Source: Pseudomonas poae (GTDB lineage Bacteria; Pseudomonadota; Gammaproteobacteria; Pseudomonadales; Pseudomonadaceae). From it: a stretch of 57,029 nucleotides of DNA. The notes under the pieces were generated by a model, which was given only the letters and a program-made list of their open reading frames with translations, searched no databases and was not told the DNA's origin. This document shows positions 25,761-34,981 of this stretch, piece by piece. The position numbers were made by a program, and so were the translations under genes. Within the stretch, counting starts at the first letter, position 1. Every line of letters starts with the position of its first letter. The stretch covers positions 1 through 57,029 of the forward strand of contig NZ_JYLI01000030.1 of NCBI RefSeq assembly GCF_001439785.1, in the 5' to 3' direction.

Positions 25761-26339
25761 ATGCTGCCTTTATTACTCGCATCCAGCTCGGTTTACCGCC
25801 GGGAATTGCTCAGCCGCCTGCAACTGCCGTTCACCTGCGGCTCGCCGGATATCGATGAAAGCCACCGACAGGATGAGTCAGCCATTGAACTGGTCAAGCG
25901 CCTGGCCGAACAAAAAGCGCGCGCCCTCGCCGCCAGCCATCCCGGCCATTTGATTATTGGTTCCGATCAGGTCGCTGCGCTTGAAGGCCGGATTATCGGC
26001 AAACCCCATACATTCGAAAACGCCCGTGAGCAACTACTGGCAGCCAGCGGCAAGCGTGTGAGCTTTCTTACAGGCCTGACACTGCTCAACAGCGACACAG
26101 GGCACTGCCAGGTCGACTGCGTGCCTTTTACCGTGCACATGCGTGAACTGGACGCGGAACGCATCGAGCGCTACCTGCGGATCGAACAGCCCTATGACTG
26201 CGCGGGCAGCTTCAAGGCGGAGGGACTGGGTGTGAGCCTGTTCCGGAGCACCGAAGGGCCGGATGCAACGAGCCTTGTTGGCCTGCCGCTGATTCGACTG
26301 GTGGATATGCTGCTGGCCGAAGGCGTACAAATCCCCTGA
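25761..26339 (+). CDS. Maf-family nucleotide pyrophosphatase (YceF type)
   Basis: 192 residues from the second of two close ATGs; TGAGGAG lies 6 bases before it but only 0-1 base before the first. Marks: LLLASSSVYRRELLSRL, SDQVAALEGRIIGKP near 70, DCAGSFKAEGLGVSLF near 150. YceF removes the non-canonical nucleotide m7GTP, giving m7GMP and PPi. It is divergent from yceD, as in other gamma-proteobacteria. Confidence 0.9.
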   Translation: MLPLLLASSSVYRRELLSRLQLPFTCGSPDIDESHRQDESAIELVKRLAEQKARALAASHPGHLIIGSDQVAALEGRIIGKPHTFENAREQLLAASGKRVSFLTGLTLLNSDTGHCQVDCVPFTVHMRELDAERIERYLRIEQPYDCAGSFKAEGLGVSLFRSTEGPDATSLVGLPLIRLVDMLLAEGVQIP

Positions 26340-26357
26340 AGCCACACACAACCAAAT

Positions 26358-26446
26358 GTGGGAGGGGGCTTGCTCCCGATTGCGGTGGGCCAGCTTGTAG
26401 ATAAGCTGACTGATGCACCGCTATCGGGAGCAAGCCCCCTCCCCCT
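26358..26446. repeat. REPIN (paired REP elements)
   Basis: GTGGGAGGGGGCTTGCTCCC at the left and GGGAGCAAGCCCCCTCCC at the right, about 50 bases apart, nearly perfect inverted copies. They fill the convergent gap between maf and sppA and may act as a two-way mRNA end. Confidence 0.85.
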
Positions 26447-26470
26447 ATGAATCACATCGGCCTTGAGAGA

Positions 26471-27454
26471 TCAGCGCAGCACCGGCCCCTGGAAGCCCAT
26501 GTACAAAGCCAGCTTCTCCGCAACGCTGGCACCGAGCTTCTTGGAGAAGCGGTCAAACGGCGATTCCTCGACCGTGAAGTCCACCAACTCCTTCTCGCCG
26601 ATCACATCCCGCGCCACCGAACTGGCACTGCCCAGGCCGTCGATCAAGCCCAACGGCAAGGCTTGCTCGCCCGACCACACCAGCCCGGAAAACAGCTCCG
26701 GATGGTCCTTGTCCTTCAGCCGATCACCGCGCCCCTGTTTCACGCTGGCGATGAACTGACGATGGGTGGTGTCGAGCACACTCTGCCAGAACTGGGTTTC
26801 ATCGGCTTTCTGCGGCTGGAACGGATCCAGGAACGCCTTGTGCTCACCCGAGGTGTAGGTGCGCCGCTCCACACCGAGCTTCTCCATGGTGCCGACAAAG
26901 CCATAACCGGCCGCCGTCACACCAATGGAGCCCACCAGGCTGGCCTTGTCGGCGTAGATCTGGTCGGCCGCGCTGGCAATATAGTAGGCGCCCGAGGCAC
27001 CCAGGTCGGAAATCACCGCGTACAGTTTGGTGTCCGGGTGCAGGGCACGCAGGCGACGAATCTCGTCATAGACATAACCCGACTGCACCGGACTGCCGCC
27101 CGGGCTGTTGATGCGTAGGATCACGCCCTTGACCTTGGTGTCTTCAAACGCCGCACGCAGGCTGCCGACAATATTGTCGGCACTGGCAGGCTCCTTGTCG
27201 GCAATCACCCCGCGCACTTCGATCAGGGCGGTGTAATGGGCGCCACGGGTGGCGCTCTTTTCCATGTCCATCAGCGGGCTGAACAATGCCAGCATCAGCA
27301 ACAGGTAAGTGAACGTCAGCAGCTTGAAGAAAATCCCCCAACGCCGCGCACGGCGCTGCTCCTGAACGCCAGCCAGGAGGGTCTTCTCCAGCAGCTTCCA
27401 GCTTTTCTCATCACCGCTCTCGGCCTTTTCGGGCGCTTTCCACTCGTCACTCAT
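26471..27454 (-). CDS. sppA: Signal peptide peptidase SppA (short form)
   Basis: 327 residues, the single-domain size. One membrane span near 40-62 (WGIFFKLLTFTYLLLMLALF). Serine-lysine protease marks: INSPGGSPVQSGYVYDEI near 114-131, DLGASGAYYIASAAD, and nucleophile Ser in SLVGSIGVTAAGYGF. It degrades signal peptides left in the membrane. It follows the HAD gene by 20 bases in the rluC-HAD-sppA unit. Confidence 0.92.
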   Translation of the reverse strand: MSDEWKAPEKAESGDEKSWKLLEKTLLAGVQEQRRARRWGIFFKLLTFTYLLLMLALFSPLMDMEKSATRGAHYTALIEVRGVIADKEPASADNIVGSLRAAFEDTKVKGVILRINSPGGSPVQSGYVYDEIRRLRALHPDTKLYAVISDLGASGAYYIASAADQIYADKASLVGSIGVTAAGYGFVGTMEKLGVERRTYTSGEHKAFLDPFQPQKADETQFWQSVLDTTHRQFIASVKQGRGDRLKDKDHPELFSGLVWSGEQALPLGLIDGLGSASSVARDVIGEKELVDFTVEESPFDRFSKKLGASVAEKLALYMGFQGPVLR

Positions 27455-27474
27455 ACGCTTAACCCCAGCAAAAC

Positions 27475-28137
27475 TTAGTGGGCCCGACCAAGCCAGGCCT
27501 GCAATTGCGAAAAATGATCAATGGTCAGCCTGGGCTCATATTGCTGCAAGGCCTGGGCGGACTGGGCGCCGTAGCTGACCGCCACACTGTCCATGCCGGC
27601 GTTGCGCGCCATTATCAGATCGAAGGAGGCATCGCCCACCATCAAGGCCTGACGCGGCGACACGCCACAATGGGCAAGGATCTGCTCGAGCATCAACGGA
27701 TGGGGCTTGCTGGCGGTCTCGTCGGCGGCGCGGGTGATGTCAAAGTAATCCTCCCAGCCATGGGCCTTGAGCACGCGATCCAGGCCACGACGGGCTTTGC
27801 CGGTGGCAACCGCCAAGTGATAACCCTCGGCGCGAAACGCGTCCAGCGACTGCGCCACACCCTCGAACAGCGGCGAAGGCGTGGCTTCCAGCGCGATATA
27901 GTGGTCGGCGTAATGATTGCGGAACGCGATCAACTCGGCGTCGCCGATTTCCGGATACAAGGCGCGGATCGCTTCAGGCAGGCCCAGACCGATGATGCCC
28001 TTGACCGCAAAATCCGAACACTGCTCAAAGCCCGAGCGGGTCGATGCCATGTGCATCGACTCGACGATACGGCCAATGGAGTTGGCCAGCGTACCGTCCC
28101 AATCAAAAATCAGCAGTTTGTAGTCAAGGTGCGACAC
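27475..28137 (-). CDS. HAD-superfamily hydrolase (phosphoglycolate phosphatase-like)
   Basis: 220 residues from GTG at 28137, inside the last 14 bases of rluC. Motif I FDWDGTLANS with nucleophile Asp12, motif II VATGKARRG, motif III/IV KPHPLMLEQIL and MVGDASFDLIMARNAG. It is a subfamily IA phosphatase. The conserved link with rluC suggests a housekeeping task, perhaps removal of a modified or damaged nucleotide; not known. Confidence 0.88.
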   Translation of the reverse strand: MSHLDYKLLIFDWDGTLANSIGRIVESMHMASTRSGFEQCSDFAVKGIIGLGLPEAIRALYPEIGDAELIAFRNHYADHYIALEATPSPLFEGVAQSLDAFRAEGYHLAVATGKARRGLDRVLKAHGWEDYFDITRAADETASKPHPLMLEQILAHCGVSPRQALMVGDASFDLIMARNAGMDSVAVSYGAQSAQALQQYEPRLTIDHFSQLQAWLGRAH

Positions 28138-29083
28138 TCAGGCGCTCCACGGTCTTGGCCCACATTTCATCGACCGGCGCCTGGAGCTTCAGCTCGCCAC
28201 CATCGGGCAACGGCACCGTGAGCATGTAGGCGTGCAGGAACAGGCGTTTGCCGCCCAGATCGCGAATCTCTTTGGAGAACCCCTCATCGCCATACTTGGT
28301 GTCGCCGGCAATGCAGTGGCCCGCATGCAGCGTGTGCACGCGAATCTGATGGGTACGGCCGGTGACCGGCTTGGCTTCGACCATGGTCGCAAAATCGCCG
28401 AAACGACGCAGCACCTTGAACAGGGTCAGGGCCTCTTTGCCCTCCTCGTCCACTTCGACCATGCGCTCGCCGGAGCGCAGATTGCTCTTCTGCAACGGCG
28501 CACGCACGCTCTTGATCGAGCTGGCCCAGTTGCCACGCACCAGCGCCATGTAGCGCTTATCCACGCCGTCGCCACGCAGGGCGGTGTGCAGGTGGCGCAG
28601 CATGCTGCGCTTTTTGGCGATCATCAGCAGGCCGGACGTGTCTCGGTCCAGACGATGCACGAGTTCCAGCTCCTTGGCGTCCGGGCGCAACTGACGAAAA
28701 GCTTCGATCACACCGTAATTCAGGCCGCTACCGCCGTGCACCGCAATGCCACAGGGCTTGTTGATCACGATCAGTTTGTTATCTTCGAACACGATGGAGG
28801 CTTCGAGGCGCTGCAGCAGGCCTTGCGCCAACGGCACCGGCTCGTCACGCTCAGGCACGCGCACCGGCGGCACCCGCACGATATCGCCAGCCTGCAGCTT
28901 GTATTCGGGCTTGATGCGCCCCTTGTTCACGCGCACTTCGCCTTTACGCAAAATGCGGTAGATCAAGGTCTTGGGCACGCCCTTGAGCCTGGCCAGGAGA
29001 AAGTTGTCGATGCGTTGGCCGGCATATTCCGGCGAGACCTCAAGCAGCTGGACGCTGGGGGTCGGGGGGGCGGTAGTCGTCAT
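28124..29083 (-). CDS. rluC: 23S rRNA pseudouridine synthase RluC
   Basis: 319 residues. N-terminal S4 domain (QRIDNFLLARLKGVPKTLIYRILRKGEVRVNKGRI), catalytic Asp in HRLDRDTSGLLMIAK near 145, GRTHQIRVH near 234. It makes pseudouridine at positions 955, 2504 and 2580 of 23S rRNA in E. coli. It is divergent from rne, the usual Pseudomonas and E. coli arrangement. Confidence 0.94.
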   Translation of the reverse strand: MTTTAPPTPSVQLLEVSPEYAGQRIDNFLLARLKGVPKTLIYRILRKGEVRVNKGRIKPEYKLQAGDIVRVPPVRVPERDEPVPLAQGLLQRLEASIVFEDNKLIVINKPCGIAVHGGSGLNYGVIEAFRQLRPDAKELELVHRLDRDTSGLLMIAKKRSMLRHLHTALRGDGVDKRYMALVRGNWASSIKSVRAPLQKSNLRSGERMVEVDEEGKEALTLFKVLRRFGDFATMVEAKPVTGRTHQIRVHTLHAGHCIAGDTKYGDEGFSKEIRDLGGKRLFLHAYMLTVPLPDGGELKLQAPVDEMWAKTVERLSVAP

Positions 29084-29112
29084 GGCGGCGATGATAACAA
29101 TTTTTTATGGAA

Positions 29113-29141
29113 TTGAAGCACTTAATCATTGCTGCTATAGT
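29113..29141 (+). promoter_or_regulatory. Sigma-70 promoter of rne
   Basis: TTGAAG (29113-29118), 17-base spacer, TATAGT (29136-29141). Transcription should start near 29148, about 695 bases before the rne ATG. Confidence 0.7.
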
Positions 29142-29479
29142 CGCGAACGCCGCCAAAAGCGGCCTGGACAGAGGACTTGCGGCAAACTGCCGGCCCTGAC
29201 CATCGCAATTCATCAGGACGCGAGGCCGTCCTACGGGGCGTTTGCCACCCTGGAAGGCTCAGGATTGTAACAAGCGCAGGTGACATGAGGCCTGAAGCGA
29301 GTGCGATGCGCAGAGTGAATACTCGCGTTTTGCGCCGATATTTACGGCCAGTTCACAAAGTGCAGTCAGTCTTGTGCCGGACCACGGCGAATGCTTCGGA
29401 AACAACGCCTGTTAAGAGCTGGATGTGAGCGCAATCGCCCACATTGAGTCTTGTTTAGCCATGAGCGTGGACTCCCCAT

Positions 29480-29841
29480 TGGAGCCCACGGTAAATGCCA
29501 ACCCGCTGCGGATTCTGCGCGCGGCAGCACCCGAATTATCAGGGATACGTGTAGGGTGGAGATGCACAACCGTCGGACCGTGTAGCACTAGGCTTATATT
29601 TAGACGCTTCATCTCGTCCACAGTCGCCGGTTGATTCCTCCTCCTGACCTTAGCTTTTGTTGAAGTGGTGCCTTTGTCACCACCGCTAACAAGCAGGACG
29701 CGTCCGTCGCGATGCTCGCCCAATTGGCAGGTATTGCTGGACACTGGAGTGGCCAACCACTCTTGACGCACCTGACACCGACCGTGAGAAGTCGTGTGTG
29801 CCGAACGCCGTTTCCGGCAGCCCGGAAACCGACGGTACAAC
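29480..29841 (+). ncRNA. Structured 5' leader of rne (rne-II-type RNA)
   Basis: The whole 29142-29841 stretch is untranslated leader with no credible ORF. The 3' half has several short stems, for example GTGGTG/CACCAC (29665-29683) and GTTTCCGG/CCGGAAAC (29810-29829), the latter just upstream of the start codon. A conserved Pseudomonas RNA called rne-II lies in rne leaders, and RNase E autoregulates by cutting its leader. I assign it by position; the exact ends and fold are not determined. Confidence 0.6.
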
Positions 29842-32800
29842 ATGAAAAGAATGCTGATTAACGCAACTCAACCCGAAGAGTTGCGTGTTGCACTGGTAGA
29901 TGGCCAGCGCCTCTACGACCTGGACATCGAATCCGGTGCGCGCGAGCAAAAGAAGGCCAACATCTATAAAGGCCGTATTACTCGCATCGAACCCAGCCTC
30001 GAGGCTGCCTTTGTCGATTTCGGCTCCGAGCGCCACGGCTTCCTGCCCCTCAAAGAAATCTCCCGCGAATACTTCAAGAAAGCCCCCGAAGGCCGCGTAA
30101 ACATCAAGGACGTCCTGAGCGAAGGCCAGGAAGTCATCGTTCAGGTCGAGAAAGAAGAACGTGGCAACAAGGGCGCCGCCCTGACCACTTTCATCTCCCT
30201 GGCCGGCCGTTACCTCGTGCTGATGCCGAACAACCCGCGTGCCGGCGGCATCTCCCGTCGCATCGAAGGCGAAGAACGCAACGAACTGCGTGAAGCGCTC
30301 AACGGCCTGATCGCTCCTGCCGACATGGGCCTGATCGTGCGCACCGCCGGTCTTGGCCGCAGCAGCGAAGAAATGCAGTGGGACCTCGACTACCTGCTGC
30401 AACTGTGGACCGCCATCAAAGAAGCCTCGCTGGATCGCTCCGCGCCGTTCCTGATCTACCAGGAAAGCAACGTGATCATCCGCGCCATCCGCGATTACCT
30501 GCGCCAGGACATCGGCGAAGTGCTGATCGACAGCGTTGAAGCCCAGGACGAAGCCCTGACCTTCATCCGCCAGGTGATGCCGCAGTACGCCAGCAAGATC
30601 AAGCTGTACGAAGACAGCGTTCCGCTGTTCAACCGTTTCCAGATCGAAAGCCAGATCGAGACCGCCTTCCAGCGCGTGGTCGAACTGCCTTCCGGCGGCT
30701 CCATCGTGATCGACCCGACCGAAGCTCTGGTGTCCATCGACATCAACTCGGCGCGTGCAACCAAAGGCAGCGACATCGAAGAAACCGCCCTGCAGACCAA
30801 CCTGGAAGCGGCTGAAGAAATCGCCCGCCAGCTGCGCCTGCGTGACATCGGCGGCCTGATCGTGATCGACTTCATCGACATGACCCCGGCCAAGAACCAG
30901 CGCGCCGTGGAAGAGAAAGTCCGCGAGTGCCTGGAAGCCGACCGTGCCCGCGTACAAGTGGGCCGCATCTCGCGCTTCGGCCTGCTGGAAATGTCCCGTC
31001 AGCGCCTGCGTCCCTCCCTGGGCGAGAGCAGCGGCATCGTCTGCCCGCGCTGCAACGGCACCGGCATCATCCGTGACGTTGAATCGCTGTCCCTGGCGAT
31101 CCTGCGCCTGATCGAAGAAGAAGCCCTGAAAGACCGCACCGCCGAAGTTCGCGCACAAGTGCCGATCCCTGTGGCGGCGTTCCTGCTCAACGAAAAACGC
31201 AACTCGATCACCAAGATCGAACTGCGCACCCGTGCCCGTATCGTCATCCTGCCGAACGATCACCTTGAGACGCCGCACTTCGAAGTGCAGCGCCTGCGTG
31301 ATGACAGCCCGGAAGCCCACACCAACCAGTCCAGCTACGAAATCGCTGCGGCTGCCGCTGAAGTGGAAGAAGTCCAGCCAGCCGCTGCGACCCGCACCCT
31401 GGTGCGCCAGGAAGCGGCCGTCAAGACCGCCCCGGCACGCGCCAATGCACCCGTTCCGGTTGAAGCCGCTGCACCGGTTGCCGCACCGGCCGCCCTGCCT
31501 GAGCCAAGCCTGTTCAAGGGCCTGGTGAAGTCGTTGGTCAGCCTGTTCGCCACCAAGGAAGAGCCGGCTGCGCCGGTTGTGGCTGAAAAGCCAGCTGCCG
31601 AGCGCCCTGCGCGCAATGAAGAACGCCGTAACGGCCGTCAGCAGAGCCGTAACCGCAACGGCCGTCGCGACGAAGAACGCAAACCACGTGAAGAACGTGC
31701 CCCGCGTGAAGAACGCGCGCCACGTGAAGAGCGTGCTCCGCGCGAAGCCCGTGAGGACACCCCGACCGTAGCCCGTGAAGAGCGTGCCCCCCGCGAAGAG
31801 CGCGCACCTCGTACCGCGCGTGCACCGCGCGAAGATCGCAAGCCGCGTGGCGAGCGTGAAGAGCGTGTACGTGAACTGCGCGAGCCACTGGACGCCTCGC
31901 CAGCCGTTGCAGCCGTCGCTGCCGCCAGCACCGAAGAGCGCCCGGCTCGCCAGCCGCGTGAAGAACGCGCCCCACGTGAAGAGCGCCAACCGCGCCAGCC
32001 GCGTGAAGAGCGTCAGCCACGTGCCGAGCACGCTGAAGCCAGCAGTGAAGAAGAAGTGCTGACCGGCGAAGAGCAACTGCAGGAAGATGGCCAGGACAAC
32101 GCCGAAGGCGATCGTCCACGTCGCCGCTCCCGTGGCCAGCGTCGTCGCAGCAACCGCCGTGAGCGTCAGCGTGATGCCAACGGCAATGTGATCGAAGGCT
32201 CGGAAGAGACCGGCGAAAACACCGAAAGCGCCAATAACGAAGCGACAGGCAACGAACTGGCCGCAGGCCTGGCTGTTACCGCTGCCGTGGCCAGTTCGGT
32301 CATCAGTGCACCGGCTGAAGCCCAGGCTCACGAGCAGGCTGAACGTGCCACCGCTGCTGTTGAAGAGACCCCTGCTGCAGAGGCGCCTGTCGCCGAAACC
32401 GCCGTGGTTGAAGCGCCAGTCGTCGAAGCGACCACCCCGATCGAACCCCCCGCGGTTCCGGAAGTGGAAGTTGCACTGGAGCGCGACGCCCAGCCGCAGA
32501 CCGAAGTGGTTGCCGTAGAGCCTGCGCCAGTGGTCGAACCTCAGCCCGTGGTTGAAGCGACGGTTGAGACGCCGACTGTCGAAGCACCGGTTTTCGAAGA
32601 AGCGGCCCCGGCAGTTCGTGAAGTTCGTGAAGTTCGTGAAGAACAGACCGCCTTCCAGTGGACTGCCGAACCGGCCGCTGTGGTTGAAGCGCCAGCCCCG
32701 GTAGTGGAAGAAGCGCCAGCCCCGGTTGCCGAGGTCGTCGCTGCTGAACCTGCTCCGGTGGTTGAACCAACCCCGGTCATCGAGCCTGCGCCAGTGGTTG

Positions 32801-32991
32801 AAGCGCCGGTGGAAGCTGAAGTGGCAGCCCCTGCGGTTGAAGCTGCTCCTGCCAGCGCCCTGACTGAAAACGGCCGTGCGCCGAACGACCCACGTGAAGT
32901 GCGTCGCCGCCGCAAGGAAGCCGAGGCAGCCGCCGCTGCCCAGGCTTCAAAGGCAATGGAAGAAGAGCACGAGCCTAAACCTCTCGTCTGA
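29842..32991 (+). CDS. rne: Ribonuclease E
   Basis: 1049 residues from MKRMLINATQPEELRVALVDG; a longer frame upstream is leader. Catalytic half: S1 domain about 36-125 (KGRITRIEPSLEAAFVDFG), DNase-I-like site with SIDINSARAT and VIDFIDM acidic residues, zinc link CPRCNGTG with Cys401/Cys404. From about residue 530 the C-terminal half is disordered: Arg/Glu/Pro tandem repeats (PREERA) about 610-735, then Pro/Val/Glu/Ala-rich repeats, then a basic end. It is the degradosome endonuclease. The long leader suggests feedback control. Confidence 0.95.
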   Translation: MKRMLINATQPEELRVALVDGQRLYDLDIESGAREQKKANIYKGRITRIEPSLEAAFVDFGSERHGFLPLKEISREYFKKAPEGRVNIKDVLSEGQEVIVQVEKEERGNKGAALTTFISLAGRYLVLMPNNPRAGGISRRIEGEERNELREALNGLIAPADMGLIVRTAGLGRSSEEMQWDLDYLLQLWTAIKEASLDRSAPFLIYQESNVIIRAIRDYLRQDIGEVLIDSVEAQDEALTFIRQVMPQYASKIKLYEDSVPLFNRFQIESQIETAFQRVVELPSGGSIVIDPTEALVSIDINSARATKGSDIEETALQTNLEAAEEIARQLRLRDIGGLIVIDFIDMTPAKNQRAVEEKVRECLEADRARVQVGRISRFGLLEMSRQRLRPSLGESSGIVCPRCNGTGIIRDVESLSLAILRLIEEEALKDRTAEVRAQVPIPVAAFLLNEKRNSITKIELRTRARIVILPNDHLETPHFEVQRLRDDSPEAHTNQSSYEIAAAAAEVEEVQPAAATRTLVRQEAAVKTAPARANAPVPVEAAAPVAAPAALPEPSLFKGLVKSLVSLFATKEEPAAPVVAEKPAAERPARNEERRNGRQQSRNRNGRRDEERKPREERAPREERAPREERAPREAREDTPTVAREERAPREERAPRTARAPREDRKPRGEREERVRELREPLDASPAVAAVAAASTEERPARQPREERAPREERQPRQPREERQPRAEHAEASSEEEVLTGEEQLQEDGQDNAEGDRPRRRSRGQRRRSNRRERQRDANGNVIEGSEETGENTESANNEATGNELAAGLAVTAAVASSVISAPAEAQAHEQAERATAAVEETPAAEAPVAETAVVEAPVVEATTPIEPPAVPEVEVALERDAQPQTEVVAVEPAPVVEPQPVVEATVETPTVEAPVFEEAAPAVREVREVREEQTAFQWTAEPAAVVEAPAPVVEEAPAPVAEVVAAEPAPVVEPTPVIEPAPVVEAPVEAEVAAPAVEAAPASALTENGRAPNDPREVRRRRKEAEAAAAAQASKAMEEEHEPKPLV

Positions 32992-33007
32992 TTCCATCAG
33001 CCACTGA

Positions 33008-33044
33008 AAAGCCCCGCCTGAGTGATCAGGCGGGGCTTTTTTTG
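33008..33044 (+). terminator. Terminator of rne
   Basis: AAGCCCCGCCTGA pairs with TCAGGCGGGGCTT around a 4-base loop and is followed by seven T. A strong intrinsic terminator 16 bases after the rne stop. Confidence 0.92.
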
Positions 33045-33114
33045 TCTGTCCAAAAGCCTTAACCAGCAGACGCTTATCAACTAAAAAGGTCGAAATTTCA
33101 GGCAGCCACATCCC

Positions 33115-33250
33115 TGTGGCGAGCAGGCTTGTCCTGCGTTGGGCTGCGCAGCAGCCCCAAAACCAGGCACTGGGCCGTATCAGGTACACCGCGTTTTGCT
33201 GGAGTGGGGGCGCTTCGCACCCCAACGCGGGGCAAGCCCGCTCGCCACAA
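33115..33250. repeat. REP-type inverted pair
   Basis: TGTGGCGAGCAGGCTTGTCC at the left and GGGGCAAGCCCGCTCGCCACA at the right enclose about 95 bases with a smaller GGGCTGCGCAGCAGCCC palindrome. This is a different REP subgroup (TGTGGCGAGC) from the GTGGGAG copies. It fills the space between rne and the mocA-like gene, which has no ORF of its own. Confidence 0.75.
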
Positions 33251-33341
33251 TAAGCCCACACATTTTGCTTAACTGAACGGAGGCTCCCCAGTTTGCTGCG
33301 CGCCAGCGCTACGTCGAAGAGGTAATGGAGCCTCCCTCGTT

Positions 33342-33917
33342 TTAGTCTGCGTTGAAACTCAGCCCTTGCGGCACATCCACATCCCAGAGTACGCCGGCAT
33401 CATCCACTACCACTTGCTTCACAACAGCCCGAGCAAACAAAGGCTTTGCGCCGCGATCCCCCGTCAGCGCCATTAACGAAGGGCCAAATGCGCGACCGAA
33501 TGCAACCGGATGCCCACGCTGCCCAGCGTGCACCGGCACATTGATACTTTCCAGATCAGCAATCACACGCTCAATCGTCGCGGACTGGACAAACGGCATA
33601 TCCCCCAGCACCACCAGCCAGCCATCGGCAGACGCACTGCCGGCAACCGCCGCCGCGATGCTGTCGCCCATACCCGCCGATTGCAGCAGCAAAACCTCGC
33701 AGCCATACGCCTTGGCCAATCGGATAACCTCTGTACGGTCCGGCGACGTCACCAACAGCCGCGAGACGACACGCTCAGGCAAGTTCAGCAAAACATGTTC
33801 GATCACCGGCCGCGTTATGCCGTCCCGGCCGACACATCGGGCCAGCAATTTATCCTGACCCGTTTCGGCGAGGAAGCGACTGCCCTGCCCCGCTGCCAGC
33901 ACAATCGCGGTCGGCAT
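33342..33917 (-). CDS. MocA-like molybdenum cofactor nucleotidyltransferase
   Basis: 191 residues from the ATG coupled to the XdhC stop (TGATG). N-terminal nucleotide motif IVLAAGQGSRF with D-K-L (TGQDKLLARC), GMGDSIAAAVAG and VLGDMPFV near 105. It resembles molybdenum cofactor cytidylyl- (MocA) or guanylyltransferases; Leu-rather-than-Pro choices in the LAAGxGxRx loop favour MocA. It would make the dinucleotide cofactor for a xanthine- or aldehyde-oxidase-type enzyme, which is not in this window. Confidence 0.82.
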   Translation of the reverse strand: MPTAIVLAAGQGSRFLAETGQDKLLARCVGRDGITRPVIEHVLLNLPERVVSRLLVTSPDRTEVIRLAKAYGCEVLLLQSAGMGDSIAAAVAGSASADGWLVVLGDMPFVQSATIERVIADLESINVPVHAGQRGHPVAFGRAFGPSLMALTGDRGAKPLFARAVVKQVVVDDAGVLWDVDVPQGLSFNAD

Positions 33918-34903
33918 CACTCAGCCACCGCCGCCAGCGGTTTCTTCTGCATCGGCGCCACGCCATTCTTGATCGCGACGATTTCCGCCATCAGCGACAG
34001 CGCAATTTCCGCCGGGGTGTGACTGCCGATGTGCAAGCCGATCGGCCCATGCAAACGCGCAATGGCATCATTCGACAGGCCCAGCTCCGCGAGGTTTTCC
34101 CGGCGTTTCTGGCTGTTGACCCGCGAGCCCAGCGCGCCGATATAGAACGCACTGGAATTCAAGGCAGTCAGCAAGGCCATGTCGTCCAAGCGAGGGTCAT
34201 GGGTCAGGCAGACGATCGCCGTGCGTTCGTCGGTCTGGATATTGAGCACCGCTTCGTCCGGCATGCCCGGCACAAAGCGACCGTGCTGCTCTTCCCAGCC
34301 GTAGACAAATTCCTCGCGCGGGTCGCAGATCAGCACTTCGAAATCCAGCAGCCGCGCCATCTCCGCCACGTACCGCGACAGCTGCCCGGCACCGATCAGC
34401 AACAGCCGCCAGCGCGGACCGTAGATGGCCCGCAGACGCTGGTCGTCAACGCTCACCACATCGCTCTTGCTGGCGTCGCTGAGCGTCACCTCACCCGTGG
34501 CCAGGTTCAGCTCGCGGGCGACGATCTGGTGATCCTCACAACGCGCCAATAGCTGCGCGACCCACGCCCACTCGACCACTCGCTCCTCGGTGAGGCGCAG
34601 GGTGCCGCCGCATGGCAGGCCAAAGCGCGCCGCCTCGTCGCGGGTAACGCCATAGGTCACCATCTGCACCGGCGGGCCGTCATCGGCCAGGCGGCCATCC
34701 TGCAGGCGCGCGATCAGGTCATCTTCGATGCAACCGCCAGACACCGAACCTATCACCACGCCATCGCCACGCAGGGCCAGCATCGCCCCGGGTGGACGCG
34801 GCGCGCTGCCCCATGTCTGCACCACGCTGTACAGCACCACGCGATGCCCGGACTGGCGCCACGCCAATACGCTACGCAGGACGTTCAGATCCACACTGTC
34901 CAT
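33917..34903 (-). CDS. XdhC/CoxI-family molybdoenzyme maturation factor
   Basis: 328 residues. N-terminal CoxI part: TWGSAPRPPGAMLAL, GSVSGGCIEDDL near 52-63, GLPCGGTLRL near 95-104. C-terminal Rossmann part: LLLIGAGQLSRYVAEMA, VCLTHDPRLDDMAL, FYIGALGSRVNSQKRRENL. XdhC carries the sulfurated molybdenum cofactor to the apo-enzyme. It is followed and coupled to the MocA-like gene, making a cofactor-supply pair separated from its client enzyme. Confidence 0.9.
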   Translation of the reverse strand: MDSVDLNVLRSVLAWRQSGHRVVLYSVVQTWGSAPRPPGAMLALRGDGVVIGSVSGGCIEDDLIARLQDGRLADDGPPVQMVTYGVTRDEAARFGLPCGGTLRLTEERVVEWAWVAQLLARCEDHQIVARELNLATGEVTLSDASKSDVVSVDDQRLRAIYGPRWRLLLIGAGQLSRYVAEMARLLDFEVLICDPREEFVYGWEEQHGRFVPGMPDEAVLNIQTDERTAIVCLTHDPRLDDMALLTALNSSAFYIGALGSRVNSQKRRENLAELGLSNDAIARLHGPIGLHIGSHTPAEIALSLMAEIVAIKNGVAPMQKKPLAAVAE

Positions 34904-34981
34904 CTATCCTCCTGTGAGCGTTTGTTGATGAGGTATCGATTGACTCTAAAGCAAAAAATTCCAAAAGGGAGCGTGCACAAA

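Noticed and set aside
31670..32060. CRISPR-like short repeats
   Set aside because: The repeats are in frame, encode Arg/Glu/Pro units of RNase E and vary in spacing; there are no unique spacers or cas genes.
29686..32331. Open frame of 881 codons on the minus strand opposite rne
   Set aside because: Shadow of the GC-rich rne reading frame; the rne product is unmistakable and the antisense protein is low-complexity Phe/Ala/Arg.
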